Below are positions 42,579-51,513 of a DNA stretch of 64,000 bases, in pieces; within the stretch, counting starts at the first letter, position 1; every line of letters begins with the position of its first letter. This DNA is from Hydrogenophaga sp. 2FB (GTDB lineage: Bacteria > Pseudomonadota > Gammaproteobacteria > Burkholderiales > Burkholderiaceae_C), in contig NZ_SCML01000022.1 of the NCBI RefSeq assembly GCF_005503365.1, forward strand, positions 1-64,000, in the 5' to 3' direction. The notes beneath the pieces are model-generated. The model worked only from the letters and a program-made list of their open reading frames with translations. It made no database searches and was not told the origin of the DNA. Position numbers and translations under genes: made by a program.

Positions 42579-44984
42579 TCACCCGGGATGGTGCCAATAC
42601 CGGCGGTACGCATCCCGCTCACACACCACACCGTCAGGCTCGGCACTGCGCCACGTCACCGCCCCGCACTCGGGTGAACTCACCCACGGAATCCGCCGTT
42701 GCGCATACCGCTCCAGCACCACCGGCGCGGGGTGGCCGAAGCGGTTGCGGTAGCCCGACTGCACGATCACGTGGCGCGGGCGCAGCGTGTTGAGCAGCAC
42801 CGGGCTGCTGGACGTCTGGCTGCCGTGGTGCGGCGCGAGCATCACGGTGGCGCGTTCGTCGGGCCTGGCCATCGCCAACCGCACCTCGTGCGTGGCGTCG
42901 ATGTCACCACCCAGCCAGGCGCTGTGCGCGCCATTGGACACGCGCAGCACGCAGGACATGGCGTTGCTCGAGAGCCGGCCCTTGCCGTCGTCGTCGAAAT
43001 CCGATGCGAACGGGTGCAGCACCTCGAAGTCCACGCCGTCCCACTGCCAACGCTGCCCGGCCACGCAACGGCGCGCGGGGTCAGCGTCAAACGACGACAA
43101 CCAGCGTGCCTGCGGCTGGTCGGCCTGCACCGAAGCAGCACCGCCCGCGTGGTCGCTGTCGCTGTGGCTCACCACCACGGTGTCCAGCCGTTCACCGAGC
43201 GCGCGCAACAACGGCAGCACCACGCGCTCGCCCGCGTCGGTGGCATCGGGCTGCGGTCCGTAACGCGGGCCGGTGTCGTAGAGCAGGCTGTGGTTCGCGG
43301 TGCGCAGCAACACGGCGCTGCCTTGCCCCACGTCCAGCGCGAGCAACTCGAACTGGCCCTGCGCAGGACGCGGCGGTGTGTAGAACAACGCCGGCCACAG
43401 CAGCAACAGCCCCGCGAGGCGCACGGCCCAGGGCGTGCGCAACACCAGCAGCACCCCGCCCAACACCGCCGGCAGCGCCAGGGTCCATGGCGCGACGGGC
43501 CGGAACAGCGCGGCCCATGGCCATTGCGCGAGCCACTGCAAGACGAAGGACATCGCCTGCACCGCCCACGCCGCCACGTCCCACAGCGGCGGCACGAACA
43601 CGCCGAGCAGCGCCAGCGGTGTGACGAACAAGGTCACCCACGGGATCGCCACCAGGTTGGCCACCAGCCCCACGACCGAGAACTGGCCGAACAAGAGCAG
43701 CGTGAGCGGCGCGAGCGCGACCGTCACCACGCCCTGCTCACGCAACAGCGTGGCCATGGCCCGCGCCACGCGCCGCGGTCCGGGTGGCCGTTCTTCGGTC
43801 TGCTGGCGTTGCGATCGACCAGGGTCGGTGGCGAACAGAATGCCCACGGCCACGAAGCTGAGCCAGAAGCCGGCCTGCATCAGCGCCCACGGGTCGAGCA
43901 GGAGCACCGCCGCCATGGCGAGCAGCCACACCATCGGCCACGGCCAGTGCCGCACCGACAGGCGCAGCCCCACCACCACCGCGAGCATGAGCACGGTGCG
44001 CTGCGCCGGCACGCCCCAGCCCGAGAACAGCGCGTAGGCCATGGCCAGGGCCACACCTCCGATGGCCGCGGCCCAGGGCACCGGCACGGCCAGCAAGGCG
44101 CGCGGCCCGTGCAGGCCGAGCCGCCGCCAGCTGGCGCCGATCACGGCGATGGCGAGCCAGGCAAACAGCGTGACGTGCAAGCCCGAGATGCTCATGAGGT
44201 GCGCCACACCGGTGGTGCGGAACAGGTCCCAGTCGGTGCGCTCGATGGCGGATTGGTCGCCCACCACCAGCGCGGCCAGCACGCCCGCGCTGCGCGCATC
44301 GGTCACGCGCTCGCCGATGCGCTCGCTCACGGTCTGCCGCAGCGTGTCCACCGGGTGCCACCACGTCGCGCCCAGCCGCAGCGGCGCCGGGTCGCGCGGG
44401 CCATTGCGCACATAACCGGTGGCCTGGATGCCTTGCTCCCAAAGCCAGCGCTCGCGGTCAAAGCCGTGCGGGTTGGCGTTGCCGTGCGGGCTGCGCAAGC
44501 GCACGGTGAAACGCCAGCGCTCGCCCGCGCGCAGGCCCGGGCTGGCGGTGGTGGTCGGGCCGCCGTACCAGCTCAGTTGCAGGCGCTCGGGCACGCGCAC
44601 GGCTTCACCAGCGCGGCGCGCCGACTCCACCACCAGTTCGAAGCGCTCGCCCTGCGCACTGCGCTGCGGCAGCGACGCCACGCGACCCGTCACTTCGATG
44701 TCGATGCCTTGCAGCGCCAGGTCGAGCGCATGGGTGGCAAAGTGCACGGCGCGCAAGCCGGTCAATCCACCACCGATGCAGGCGCCGGCCAGCAGCGCGA
44801 GTGCAAGCACCATGGCGACCTTGGCGGGACCCGCAGATCGCACGAGGTACAGGCCCACCAGGCCGAGCACACCGGCCAACAGCAGTGCGGCATAAGCCCA
44901 CGGCGACCACAGCGCCGCCTGCTGCAACTGCAAGCCCACGCCGAGCACCCACCCTGCCAGCGCCACAAAACCGCGATGGCTCAT
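42579..44984 (-). CDS. comEC: ComEC/Rec2 DNA-uptake channel
   Basis: 801 residues from ATG 44984 (an upstream in-frame start lies at 45029). Order: N-terminal helices and an OB-like DUF4131 segment (about 1-200), the competence core with GDQSAIERTDWDLFRTTGVA, HLMSISGLHVTLFAWLAIAV and many helices (230-530), then a metallo-beta-lactamase-like domain with LLALDVGQGSAVLLRT, VVVSHSDSDHAGGAAS and MLAPHHGSQTSSS. It forms the inner-membrane channel for single-stranded DNA import in natural transformation. It stands alone. A decayed piece of a second copy lies at 39188-39314. Confidence 0.94.
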   Translation of the reverse strand: MSHRGFVALAGWVLGVGLQLQQAALWSPWAYAALLLAGVLGLVGLYLVRSAGPAKVAMVLALALLAGACIGGGLTGLRAVHFATHALDLALQGIDIEVTGRVASLPQRSAQGERFELVVESARRAGEAVRVPERLQLSWYGGPTTTASPGLRAGERWRFTVRLRSPHGNANPHGFDRERWLWEQGIQATGYVRNGPRDPAPLRLGATWWHPVDTLRQTVSERIGERVTDARSAGVLAALVVGDQSAIERTDWDLFRTTGVAHLMSISGLHVTLFAWLAIAVIGASWRRLGLHGPRALLAVPVPWAAAIGGVALAMAYALFSGWGVPAQRTVLMLAVVVGLRLSVRHWPWPMVWLLAMAAVLLLDPWALMQAGFWLSFVAVGILFATDPGRSQRQQTEERPPGPRRVARAMATLLREQGVVTVALAPLTLLLFGQFSVVGLVANLVAIPWVTLFVTPLALLGVFVPPLWDVAAWAVQAMSFVLQWLAQWPWAALFRPVAPWTLALPAVLGGVLLVLRTPWAVRLAGLLLLWPALFYTPPRPAQGQFELLALDVGQGSAVLLRTANHSLLYDTGPRYGPQPDATDAGERVVLPLLRALGERLDTVVVSHSDSDHAGGAASVQADQPQARWLSSFDADPARRCVAGQRWQWDGVDFEVLHPFASDFDDDGKGRLSSNAMSCVLRVSNGAHSAWLGGDIDATHEVRLAMARPDERATVMLAPHHGSQTSSSPVLLNTLRPRHVIVQSGYRNRFGHPAPVVLERYAQRRIPWVSSPECGAVTWRSAEPDGVVCERDAYRRYWHHPG

Positions 44985-45151
44985 GGCCGACACGACAGCC
45001 GCTCCCGCGTGCTGCGCGCAAGCCGCCACGGCACAAACCTTGTTTGCCGATGCATCGCCCCTCCCTGAATGCGTTGTGTGGCGGCGTCATGGACGCGCCG
45101 CCTGCCCGCATTATGGGGACGTTGGTGAAGCACCCAAATCGGCTTGCCGGC

Positions 45152-46543
45152 TTATCGCATGTGCGCCCCTTCCTCGGGCGTCAACTTCCGGAACCCGTGC
45201 ACGCACAGGATGGTGAACGCGCCGATGGCAAAGAACACCCACGAAAAGTCGATCGCCTGCAGCACCGCGTTCGGCCCGCCGCGCACGTGGCTGGCCAGCG
45301 CCAGCAGGCTTGATCCCACCACCACGCCAAAGGTGACCGACAACTGGTTCACCATGGTGGCCGCGGTGGTCGCGTGACTCGTCTGCTCCCGTGGGATGTC
45401 GCTGTACCCCAGCGTGTTGAGCGCGACCATGGCGCAGGCGTTGAACAGCCCACCCATCAACATCACGCCGAACATCAAGGCCTGTGGCGTGGCCGCGGTG
45501 AACAGGCCATAACCCGCATAGCAGAGGCTGGATCCCACCGTGCCCGCGATCAGGATGCTGCGAAAGCCGAACCGGCGCAGCATCCACGGCAAGGTCGTGC
45601 GGCTGGACAGCGAGCCGATGGCGCCGGCAAAGGTCATGAAGCCCGATTGCAGCGGCGACAAGCCAAAGCCCACCTGCATCAGCAAGGGCAACAGGAAAGG
45701 CGCGGCGCCAATGGCGACGCGCAGGGGAATGGCACCGACGGTCGCGGTGCGGTAGGTGAAATGCCGAAAGATCCGCAGGTCGATCAAGGGATGCTTCGAT
45801 CGGGCGCTGTGTCGCTGGTAGGACCACAAGGCCAACACGCCTGCGCCGATGAGCGCGGCCGTCACTGTCACGGAAATCAGTCCCTTGCCACCCAACTCGA
45901 GCCCCGAGATCACGGTAGCGAGACCGAAGGCCAGCAAGACAAAGCCCACGGCATCCAGCGAGGTGCGCGGGCGCCGGTCCTGGACGGCGGGGTCGGCCGG
46001 AATCATCCGCCAAGCGAGAAAGATCCCCAACAACCCCAAGGGCAGCTGAACGACAAAAATCCACCGCCAGGACACCAGCGTGACGACACCGCCACCGATC
46101 AGCGGGCCCGTCAACCGCGCCACGGTGCCGGGCACCGTGAACCACACCATGGCGCGGATCATCTCGGCGGGCTTGACGTGGTGCAGCAGGATGAGGCGCG
46201 CCACCGGCACCATCATCGCGCCGCCCACGCCCTGCAGGAGGCGGCTGGACACCAGCTCGGGCAGGTTGCGCGACAGGCCGCACAACAACGAGCCCACGGT
46301 GAAGAGCGCGATGGCGGTGCAGAACAGCCGCTTGGCGCCCCAGCGTTCGGCCAGCCAGCCGCTGATGGGCAGGAATAGCGCCAGGCTGAGCAGGTAGGCG
46401 GTGATCGCCAGGTTCAGATGCAGGACGGGAACGTCCAGCGCGTGCGCCATCGAGGGCAGCGCGGTGGCCAGGATGGTCGTGTCCATGTTCTGCAGGAACA
46501 TGGGCCATGCGACCACGAGAGGGAGCCAGCGGGACGCGCTCAT
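45152..46543 (-). CDS. MFS exporter, DHA2 (EmrB/QacA) type with 14 helices
   Basis: 463 residues. DHA2 hallmarks: MDTTILATALPSMAHALDVP near residue 20, SGWLAERWGAKRLFCTAIAL (motif A), LVSSRLLQGVGGAMMVPVAR and PLIGGGVVTLVSWRWIFVVQ (motif C region). It exports drugs or metabolites using proton motive force. A membrane-fusion partner is not nearby. It lies 127 bases downstream of a LysR gene on the same strand and may be read through from it. Confidence 0.92.
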   Translation of the reverse strand: MSASRWLPLVVAWPMFLQNMDTTILATALPSMAHALDVPVLHLNLAITAYLLSLALFLPISGWLAERWGAKRLFCTAIALFTVGSLLCGLSRNLPELVSSRLLQGVGGAMMVPVARLILLHHVKPAEMIRAMVWFTVPGTVARLTGPLIGGGVVTLVSWRWIFVVQLPLGLLGIFLAWRMIPADPAVQDRRPRTSLDAVGFVLLAFGLATVISGLELGGKGLISVTVTAALIGAGVLALWSYQRHSARSKHPLIDLRIFRHFTYRTATVGAIPLRVAIGAAPFLLPLLMQVGFGLSPLQSGFMTFAGAIGSLSSRTTLPWMLRRFGFRSILIAGTVGSSLCYAGYGLFTAATPQALMFGVMLMGGLFNACAMVALNTLGYSDIPREQTSHATTAATMVNQLSVTFGVVVGSSLLALASHVRGGPNAVLQAIDFSWVFFAIGAFTILCVHGFRKLTPEEGAHMR

Positions 46544-46670
46544 GTCGCAGCGCGGTTCTCAGAGGTATCGGTGGTCTTGGGCACGGGTTAGTTTACGAGG
46601 TCGCCGCGGGCCCCGTTCGCCCCCCCGCCGACGACCCGGCAAGACCATCCACCTCCCGGACCGCCAGCGG

Positions 46671-47657
46671 TCAAAGCACAGGGTGGCCCGTGGCAACCGC
46701 CGATTTGGCCAGCTTCTTGCCCTCGTGTTTCTCCGTGCCGGTGGATTGCTGGACGGCTTTCGTCACGGCCTCGCGCAGATGCCTTGAAACGGTCGACCGG
46801 TGGGTTCTCTCGTGCCACAACAGATGAAAGCGCATGGAAGGAAACGCAATGGGCGGTTCAACGACCTGCAGCGGGAAATCGGCGCAATGGGTCTGCGCAT
46901 AGCGCCGGCAGGTGGTGAACACCAGATCGGACTGCACCAGCATGTTGGGCACGTTGTTGAAATACGGCAGCACCACCTTGACGTGCCGACGCAAGCCGAG
47001 CTGGGCCAGATAGGCGTCGATCACGCCGAGCTGGTTGGCGTTGTACGGAATCAACCCCAGATGGTCGGCTTCCAGGTATGCCTCCTGGGTCAGGCCTTTG
47101 CGCAAGGCCGGATGCCCTTTGCGCACCAGGCAGACGATCTCGTCCTCGAACAGCGGCGAAAGATGCAAGTGGCTCGGTGGCATGCCGACGTTGCCGATCA
47201 CGACGTCCAGCGCACCGCTCTCAAGCCCCTCGAGATAGTCGAAGTCCGGTGACAGGGGATGAATCTGGACCGCGGCCTTGGGCATGGCCTGCAGCACACG
47301 GGCGATGATGTCGGGGATGAAGCGCGAGCTGACATAGTCCATCGACCCGATGTGGAACTCGCGCGTGATCTGGTCGGGCTCCACCACCGCCAGAGGACCG
47401 CACAGGCTCTCCATCTCCTCCGCCAGGTAGCGCATCCGTTCGTACAGCTGCACCATGCGCTCCGTCGGCACCATCTCGTTGCGCCCACGCACCAGCAACG
47501 GGTCGTTGAGCGCGGCTCTCAAGCGCGTCAATCCAGCGCTGACGGTGGACTGGGGAAGGTTCAGGCGGTGCGCGGCCCGCGTGACGCTGCGCTCCTCGAC
47601 GACGGTCACCAGCAGCCGGATCAGGAATCCGTCCAGTTGATCGCTTGGCAGTTTCAC
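46671..47657 (-). CDS. LysR-family regulator (NodD/LinR-like) of the permease/Rieske locus
   Basis: 328 residues from GTG 47657, with AAGG eight bases upstream; a TTG at 47675 is less likely. The HTH reads FLIRLLVTVVEERSVTRAAH and NLPQSTVSAGLTRLRAALND. The effector domain contains FHIGSMDYVSSRFIPDIIAR and DVVIGNVGMPPSHLHLSPLF, typical of the NodD/SyrM/LinR branch that senses aromatic or hydrophobic ligands. It follows the NCS2 permease gene by 21 bases and is likely in one operon with it; the divergent reductase-Rieske operon is the probable second target. Confidence 0.9.
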   Translation of the reverse strand: MKLPSDQLDGFLIRLLVTVVEERSVTRAAHRLNLPQSTVSAGLTRLRAALNDPLLVRGRNEMVPTERMVQLYERMRYLAEEMESLCGPLAVVEPDQITREFHIGSMDYVSSRFIPDIIARVLQAMPKAAVQIHPLSPDFDYLEGLESGALDVVIGNVGMPPSHLHLSPLFEDEIVCLVRKGHPALRKGLTQEAYLEADHLGLIPYNANQLGVIDAYLAQLGLRRHVKVVLPYFNNVPNMLVQSDLVFTTCRRYAQTHCADFPLQVVEPPIAFPSMRFHLLWHERTHRSTVSRHLREAVTKAVQQSTGTEKHEGKKLAKSAVATGHPVL

Positions 47658-47678
47658 GGCAGGACCTTTCCCCAAGGG

Positions 47679-49034
47679 CTACACCACAGGCACGGGGCTG
47701 GCGACAGCTTCGCGCTGTTTCCGGTTCAACAAGGCGTTGAGGACGATGGCGGTGATGCAGCCGGTTGTAATGCCGCTGTGAAGGAACATCTTCGCAGTGG
47801 AACCCAGTTGATCATAGAAGCTGGGCGCGGCAACGGTGACCATGCCCATCCCGAGACTCGCGGCAATGATCAGCGTGTTGTTGCCGTTGTTGAGGTCGAC
47901 CTTGCTCAGGATGCGCAGCCCGGTGGTGGCGATCATGGCGAACATCACGATGGCCGCACCGCCGAGAACCGGCAAGGGCATGGACGCAAAGACACCCGCG
48001 AGCTTGGGAAACAGGCCGAGGATCAGCAGCAGAACACCCGTCGTGGCGACCACCCAGCGGCTCTTGACGCCCGACATGGCCACCAGACCGACGTTGGCGT
48101 TGTAGGCGCAGTACGGAAAAGTGTTCAGGAAGCCACCGATCACGGTGGAGAGGCCATCCGCGCGCAGGCCATTGGCAATCTTGTTGTCGTCGATCTCCTT
48201 GCCCACCATTTCCCCGACGGCAAAGAAGTCCGCCGTCACTTCGGTGATGATGACCATCATGGCCACGCACGTGAGGATGATGGCGACCGGATCGAACACC
48301 GGCATGCCAAAGGCCAGCGGCGTCACGAAAGCAAACCAGTTCTCGTCCGCCACCTTTGAAAAGTCCGCCTTGCCCATGAGCAAGGCGACGCCGGTGCCGA
48401 TGAGCAAGCCCAACAGCACCGCCGTGTTGCGGACCAGGCCTCGGCCAAAGCCATAGATCAACAGCACCGATATCAGTGAAATGGCGGCCAGCGTCAGGTT
48501 GGAGACGGAGCCGAAATCGGGGGCCTTGGGTGCGCCCCCCGCGGCCCAGCGCACACCGATGGGCAGCAGGGACAAGCCGATGACCAGGATGGTGGTGCCC
48601 ATCACCACCGGCGGGAAGAAGCGCCGGATCTTGCCGAACAAGGGGGCCATCAGCATGCAGAAAATTCCCGCGGCGATGGTGGCGCCATAGACGGCGGGCA
48701 TGCCACCGTGTTCCTTGCCGATCAGGATCATCGGCGCGACCGCCACGAAACTGCAGCCCTGGATCAACGGCAGGCGCACACCGAACTTCCAGAAGCCGAC
48801 CGTCTGGATCAGTGTGGCGATGCCGCACGCAAACAGGTCGGCACTGATCAACATCACGATCTGCTCACGGTCCAGACCGATCGCATTGCCCACGACGATG
48901 GGGATTGAAACGGCGGCCGCATACATCACCAGGAGATGCTGAAAGGCCAGCAGCAGGTTGCGGCCTGGGGGTAGCCAGGCATCGACAGGATGGACAGGCG
49001 GCTGCTGCGGGTGGGTGGTGTTGGAAGGTTTCAC
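47679..49034 (-). CDS. NCS2-type uracil/xanthine permease family transporter
   Basis: 451 residues from GTG 49034, with GGAG eight bases upstream. NCS2 signatures: AFQHLLVMYAAAVSIPIVVG near residue 30, IQGCSFVAVAPMILIGKE, FFPPVVMGTTILVIGLSLLP, TEVTADFFAVGEMVGKEIDD (conserved Glu region) and LNTFPYCAYNANVGLVAMSG. Fourteen helices are expected. Family members are proton symporters for xanthine, urate, uracil or related bases. It is divergent from a Rieske oxygenase system and coupled to a LysR gene, so it probably imports the substrate of that pathway. Confidence 0.92.
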   Translation of the reverse strand: MKPSNTTHPQQPPVHPVDAWLPPGRNLLLAFQHLLVMYAAAVSIPIVVGNAIGLDREQIVMLISADLFACGIATLIQTVGFWKFGVRLPLIQGCSFVAVAPMILIGKEHGGMPAVYGATIAAGIFCMLMAPLFGKIRRFFPPVVMGTTILVIGLSLLPIGVRWAAGGAPKAPDFGSVSNLTLAAISLISVLLIYGFGRGLVRNTAVLLGLLIGTGVALLMGKADFSKVADENWFAFVTPLAFGMPVFDPVAIILTCVAMMVIITEVTADFFAVGEMVGKEIDDNKIANGLRADGLSTVIGGFLNTFPYCAYNANVGLVAMSGVKSRWVVATTGVLLLILGLFPKLAGVFASMPLPVLGGAAIVMFAMIATTGLRILSKVDLNNGNNTLIIAASLGMGMVTVAAPSFYDQLGSTAKMFLHSGITTGCITAIVLNALLNRKQREAVASPVPVV

Positions 49035-49451
49035 GGTGGGCTCCAGGTGGTATTGATCGCGGCGGCAGATCCGCATGGCCGTTCGCTGCGGCGTGCTCTG
49101 CGTGCGACAGATATTCCTGCAGAAAGCCCGGCGCATGCAAGCGAGGAAACGACGTCTGGACGACCGCGCCGAGCGCGCGAAATCGGCTCCATTCGATCTG
49201 GTTCAAATCCGTTGGAATCGAGCATGGGCGCGGGCTCCAGGGCGATTTCATCGCACGCACCGACACACCGGATCGGACCTGATATCCGATTCCTTGATTC
49301 CGGAAATCGCGGCTGACACGCAAGCCAGCCGAGCCGACCCGCTCCATCGGTTTGCACGATTCTCACTATCGACACCCATGGGGTGCCGCGCGGGGTGGGC
49401 TGGCCTACATTGGTTTCGAGACAGATGTTCCCACACCAACAGGAGGCAGTC
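49035..49451. other. Divergent control region between permease and reductase operons
   Basis: 417 bases without a gene. It contains ATCGGA-N7-TCCGAT at 49272-49290 and, eight bases further on, TTCCGGAA. A tRNA-like word near 49207 is not part of a tRNA. Promoters for both operons are expected here; no credible ORF was found. Confidence 0.55.
49272..49290. promoter_or_regulatory. Candidate LysR operator (permease/reductase gap)
   Basis: ATCGGA and TCCGAT are perfect 6-bp arms separated by seven bases, 162 bases upstream of the reductase start. Confidence 0.45.
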
Positions 49452-50417
49452 ATGGAAGCTCTGCTGAGTTTGCAAGTCAAGGCGATCCGCGAGATCACGC
49501 CACACATCCGGGAGTTCGAACTGGGTCGCCTGGACGGGGCTCCGCTGCCCCGCTTTCGCGCGGGCGCACACCTGAAGTTCGAGCTGCCCACGGCCAACGG
49601 CGGACTGCAGCGCTGCTACTCGTTGATCAACACGGTTGAACAAGGCCACCGCTACCGCATCGCCGTGCATCGGTCCGCGCACAGCCAGGGCGGCTCCGAG
49701 CACATGTGGGACCAGGTGTGCATCGGCACATTGCTGACGGCGCACCCACCCAGGAACGACTTTGCGCTCGCCCCTGACGCCACCCACCATCTGTTGTTGG
49801 CGGGCGGCATCGGCATCACGCCGATCCTCTCCATGGCGCACGCCCTGGATGCCGCCGGCCAATCCTTCTCGCTGCACTATGCGGCGCGAACGCCCGAGCA
49901 CATGGCGTATGCGCAGGCGATCTCCGACGACGTCGGGGACCGTGCGCACCTGTACTGCGACGGCGGCGACCCCGCCAAGGGCATGCCGATCGCGGCCTTG
50001 CTCTCCACTCCGCGCGCGGGGGTGCACCTGTACGTCTGTGGTCCGCAAGCCATGATCGATGCGGTGGTCGCCACCGCGCAAGCCCAGGGCTGGGCCAGCG
50101 CACAGGTGCATGTCGAACGCTTCAGCGCGCCGGCACCCCAGGCCCACGATGCGGGCTTCGTCGTGCGGCTCGCGCGTTCGGGCCACACCCTCGAGGTGGC
50201 ACCGAATCAAAGCATCCTGGACGTGATCCTGGCAACAGGATGCGATCCGCTCTTCGACTGCCGCCGAGGCGAATGCGGCGCCTGCGCCGTCAACGTGCTG
50301 GCGGGCACACCCGATCACCGCGACTACGCCCTCACCCGCGAACAGCGAGACAGCAACCAGGTGATGTGCATCTGCGTGTCGCGTTGCCTCGGCCAAGAAC
50401 TCGTGCTCGATATCTGA
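49452..50417 (+). CDS. PDR/VanB-type Rieske-oxygenase reductase
   Basis: 321 residues from ATG 49452, with AGGAGG seven bases upstream. Flavin site RCYS at 54-57, NAD(P) loop GGIGITP at 118-124, and a C-terminal plant-type [2Fe-2S] domain with C270, C275, C278 and C308 (C-x4-C-x2-C-x29-C). The order FMN, NAD, ferredoxin is that of phthalate dioxygenase reductase and VanB. It passes electrons from NAD(P)H to the Rieske oxygenase encoded 27 bases downstream. First gene of a three-gene operon. Confidence 0.93.
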   Translation: MEALLSLQVKAIREITPHIREFELGRLDGAPLPRFRAGAHLKFELPTANGGLQRCYSLINTVEQGHRYRIAVHRSAHSQGGSEHMWDQVCIGTLLTAHPPRNDFALAPDATHHLLLAGGIGITPILSMAHALDAAGQSFSLHYAARTPEHMAYAQAISDDVGDRAHLYCDGGDPAKGMPIAALLSTPRAGVHLYVCGPQAMIDAVVATAQAQGWASAQVHVERFSAPAPQAHDAGFVVRLARSGHTLEVAPNQSILDVILATGCDPLFDCRRGECGACAVNVLAGTPDHRDYALTREQRDSNQVMCICVSRCLGQELVLDI

Positions 50418-50444
50418 AACCCCACCACCCGCAATGAGGACCCC

Positions 50445-51500
50445 ATGAACAGGATCAAGAACCGCTGGTACCCGGCCGCCTGGAGCCACGAAGTGGGCCA
50501 CAGCCTGCTGGCCCGCACCTTCTTCGGCGAGCGCGCCGTGTTGTTCCGCAAGGCCAACGGCGACCCCGCCATGCTGCTGGACCGATGCCCGCACAAGGGC
50601 GCCCCGCTGTCTCTCGGTGAACTGAAGAACGACAGCGTGCAGTGCCCCTATCACGGGCTGGAGTTCGACTGCTCAGGTCGCTGCGTGAAGATTCCGGGCC
50701 AGGACAACATTCCACCCACCGCCCGTGTCCGTTCCTACCCCTGCATGGAGCGGTACGGCCTGGTCTGGTTCTGGCCCGGCGAGCCGACGCGTGCGCACGA
50801 AAGCGGCATTTTCGAATTCAAGAACCACGGCGCCGCGGGCTGGGAATGCATCAACGGTCCCTACACGCTGTTTCCGGCCAGCATCGAGAACATCCTGGAC
50901 AACCTGGTCGATCCGGCACACACCACCTTCGTGCACAAGAAGACCATTGGAGGAACGGATGCCGCCAACGTGCCGCTGGCCGTGGAGCAGCACGGCGACA
51001 CCGTCGTCGTGGGCCGCTGGATCGAGAACTCCCAGCCGGTTCCCGTGATGCAGAAATACGGCAACTTCGACGGCCCCGTGGACCGCTGGCAGTACTACCA
51101 CCTTCACCTGCCCCACGTCTCACTGGTCGACATGGGCGCGATCGACGCCGGCACCTCACGGGACGACGCCTCGCGGGACAGCCGCTACCGCACGCTCTCG
51201 TACGCCGTGCTCACGCCGGAGACCGACGACACCACGCACTACTTCTGGCTCGTGTTGCGCACCTTCGCCCTGGGCGACGCCCAGGTCAGCGCCGATCTGA
51301 TCCAGGCCTATGTGGAGACTTTCGACGAAGACCGGGCGCTGCTGGGCGCCATCCAGGCCCACAGCGGCGACCTGCAATCGGGCAGCTTGCGCCTGTCCAT
51401 CGACAACGCATCGGTGCGCGTGCGTCGCGCGCTCTTGCGCTTGGCGCAGGAAGAGATGCAGCCCGCCGTTCAGATGCCCGAAGCGGCCCGCATCGCATAG
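50445..51500 (+). CDS. Rieske oxygenase, VanA-like alpha subunit
   Basis: 351 residues. Rieske ligands C48, H50, C67 and H70 (DRCPHKGAPLS...CPYHG); iron site LDNLVDPAHTTFVH with H159, H164 and the preceding Asp at 156. Length and motifs fit the vanillate O-demethylase/toluenesulfonate methyl-monooxygenase group, which often demethylate or hydroxylate. The adjacent nucleobase-type permease makes an N-methylated or heterocyclic substrate plausible, but sequence alone cannot settle it. It is preceded by its own reductase, unlike the Rieske protein at 7085. Confidence 0.93.
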   Translation: MNRIKNRWYPAAWSHEVGHSLLARTFFGERAVLFRKANGDPAMLLDRCPHKGAPLSLGELKNDSVQCPYHGLEFDCSGRCVKIPGQDNIPPTARVRSYPCMERYGLVWFWPGEPTRAHESGIFEFKNHGAAGWECINGPYTLFPASIENILDNLVDPAHTTFVHKKTIGGTDAANVPLAVEQHGDTVVVGRWIENSQPVPVMQKYGNFDGPVDRWQYYHLHLPHVSLVDMGAIDAGTSRDDASRDSRYRTLSYAVLTPETDDTTHYFWLVLRTFALGDAQVSADLIQAYVETFDEDRALLGAIQAHSGDLQSGSLRLSIDNASVRVRRALLRLAQEEMQPAVQMPEAARIA

Positions 51501-51513
51501 GACGCCCGAACCC

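Noticed and set aside
42699..45068. 789-codon open frame antisense to comEC
   Set aside because: Low-complexity Arg/His/Gln composition with no motif, while the opposite strand encodes a complete ComEC.
49195..49225. Possible tRNA T-arm (GGTTCAAATCC word)
   Set aside because: The flanking bases do not pair as a T-stem and no acceptor, D or anticodon arm can be drawn around it.
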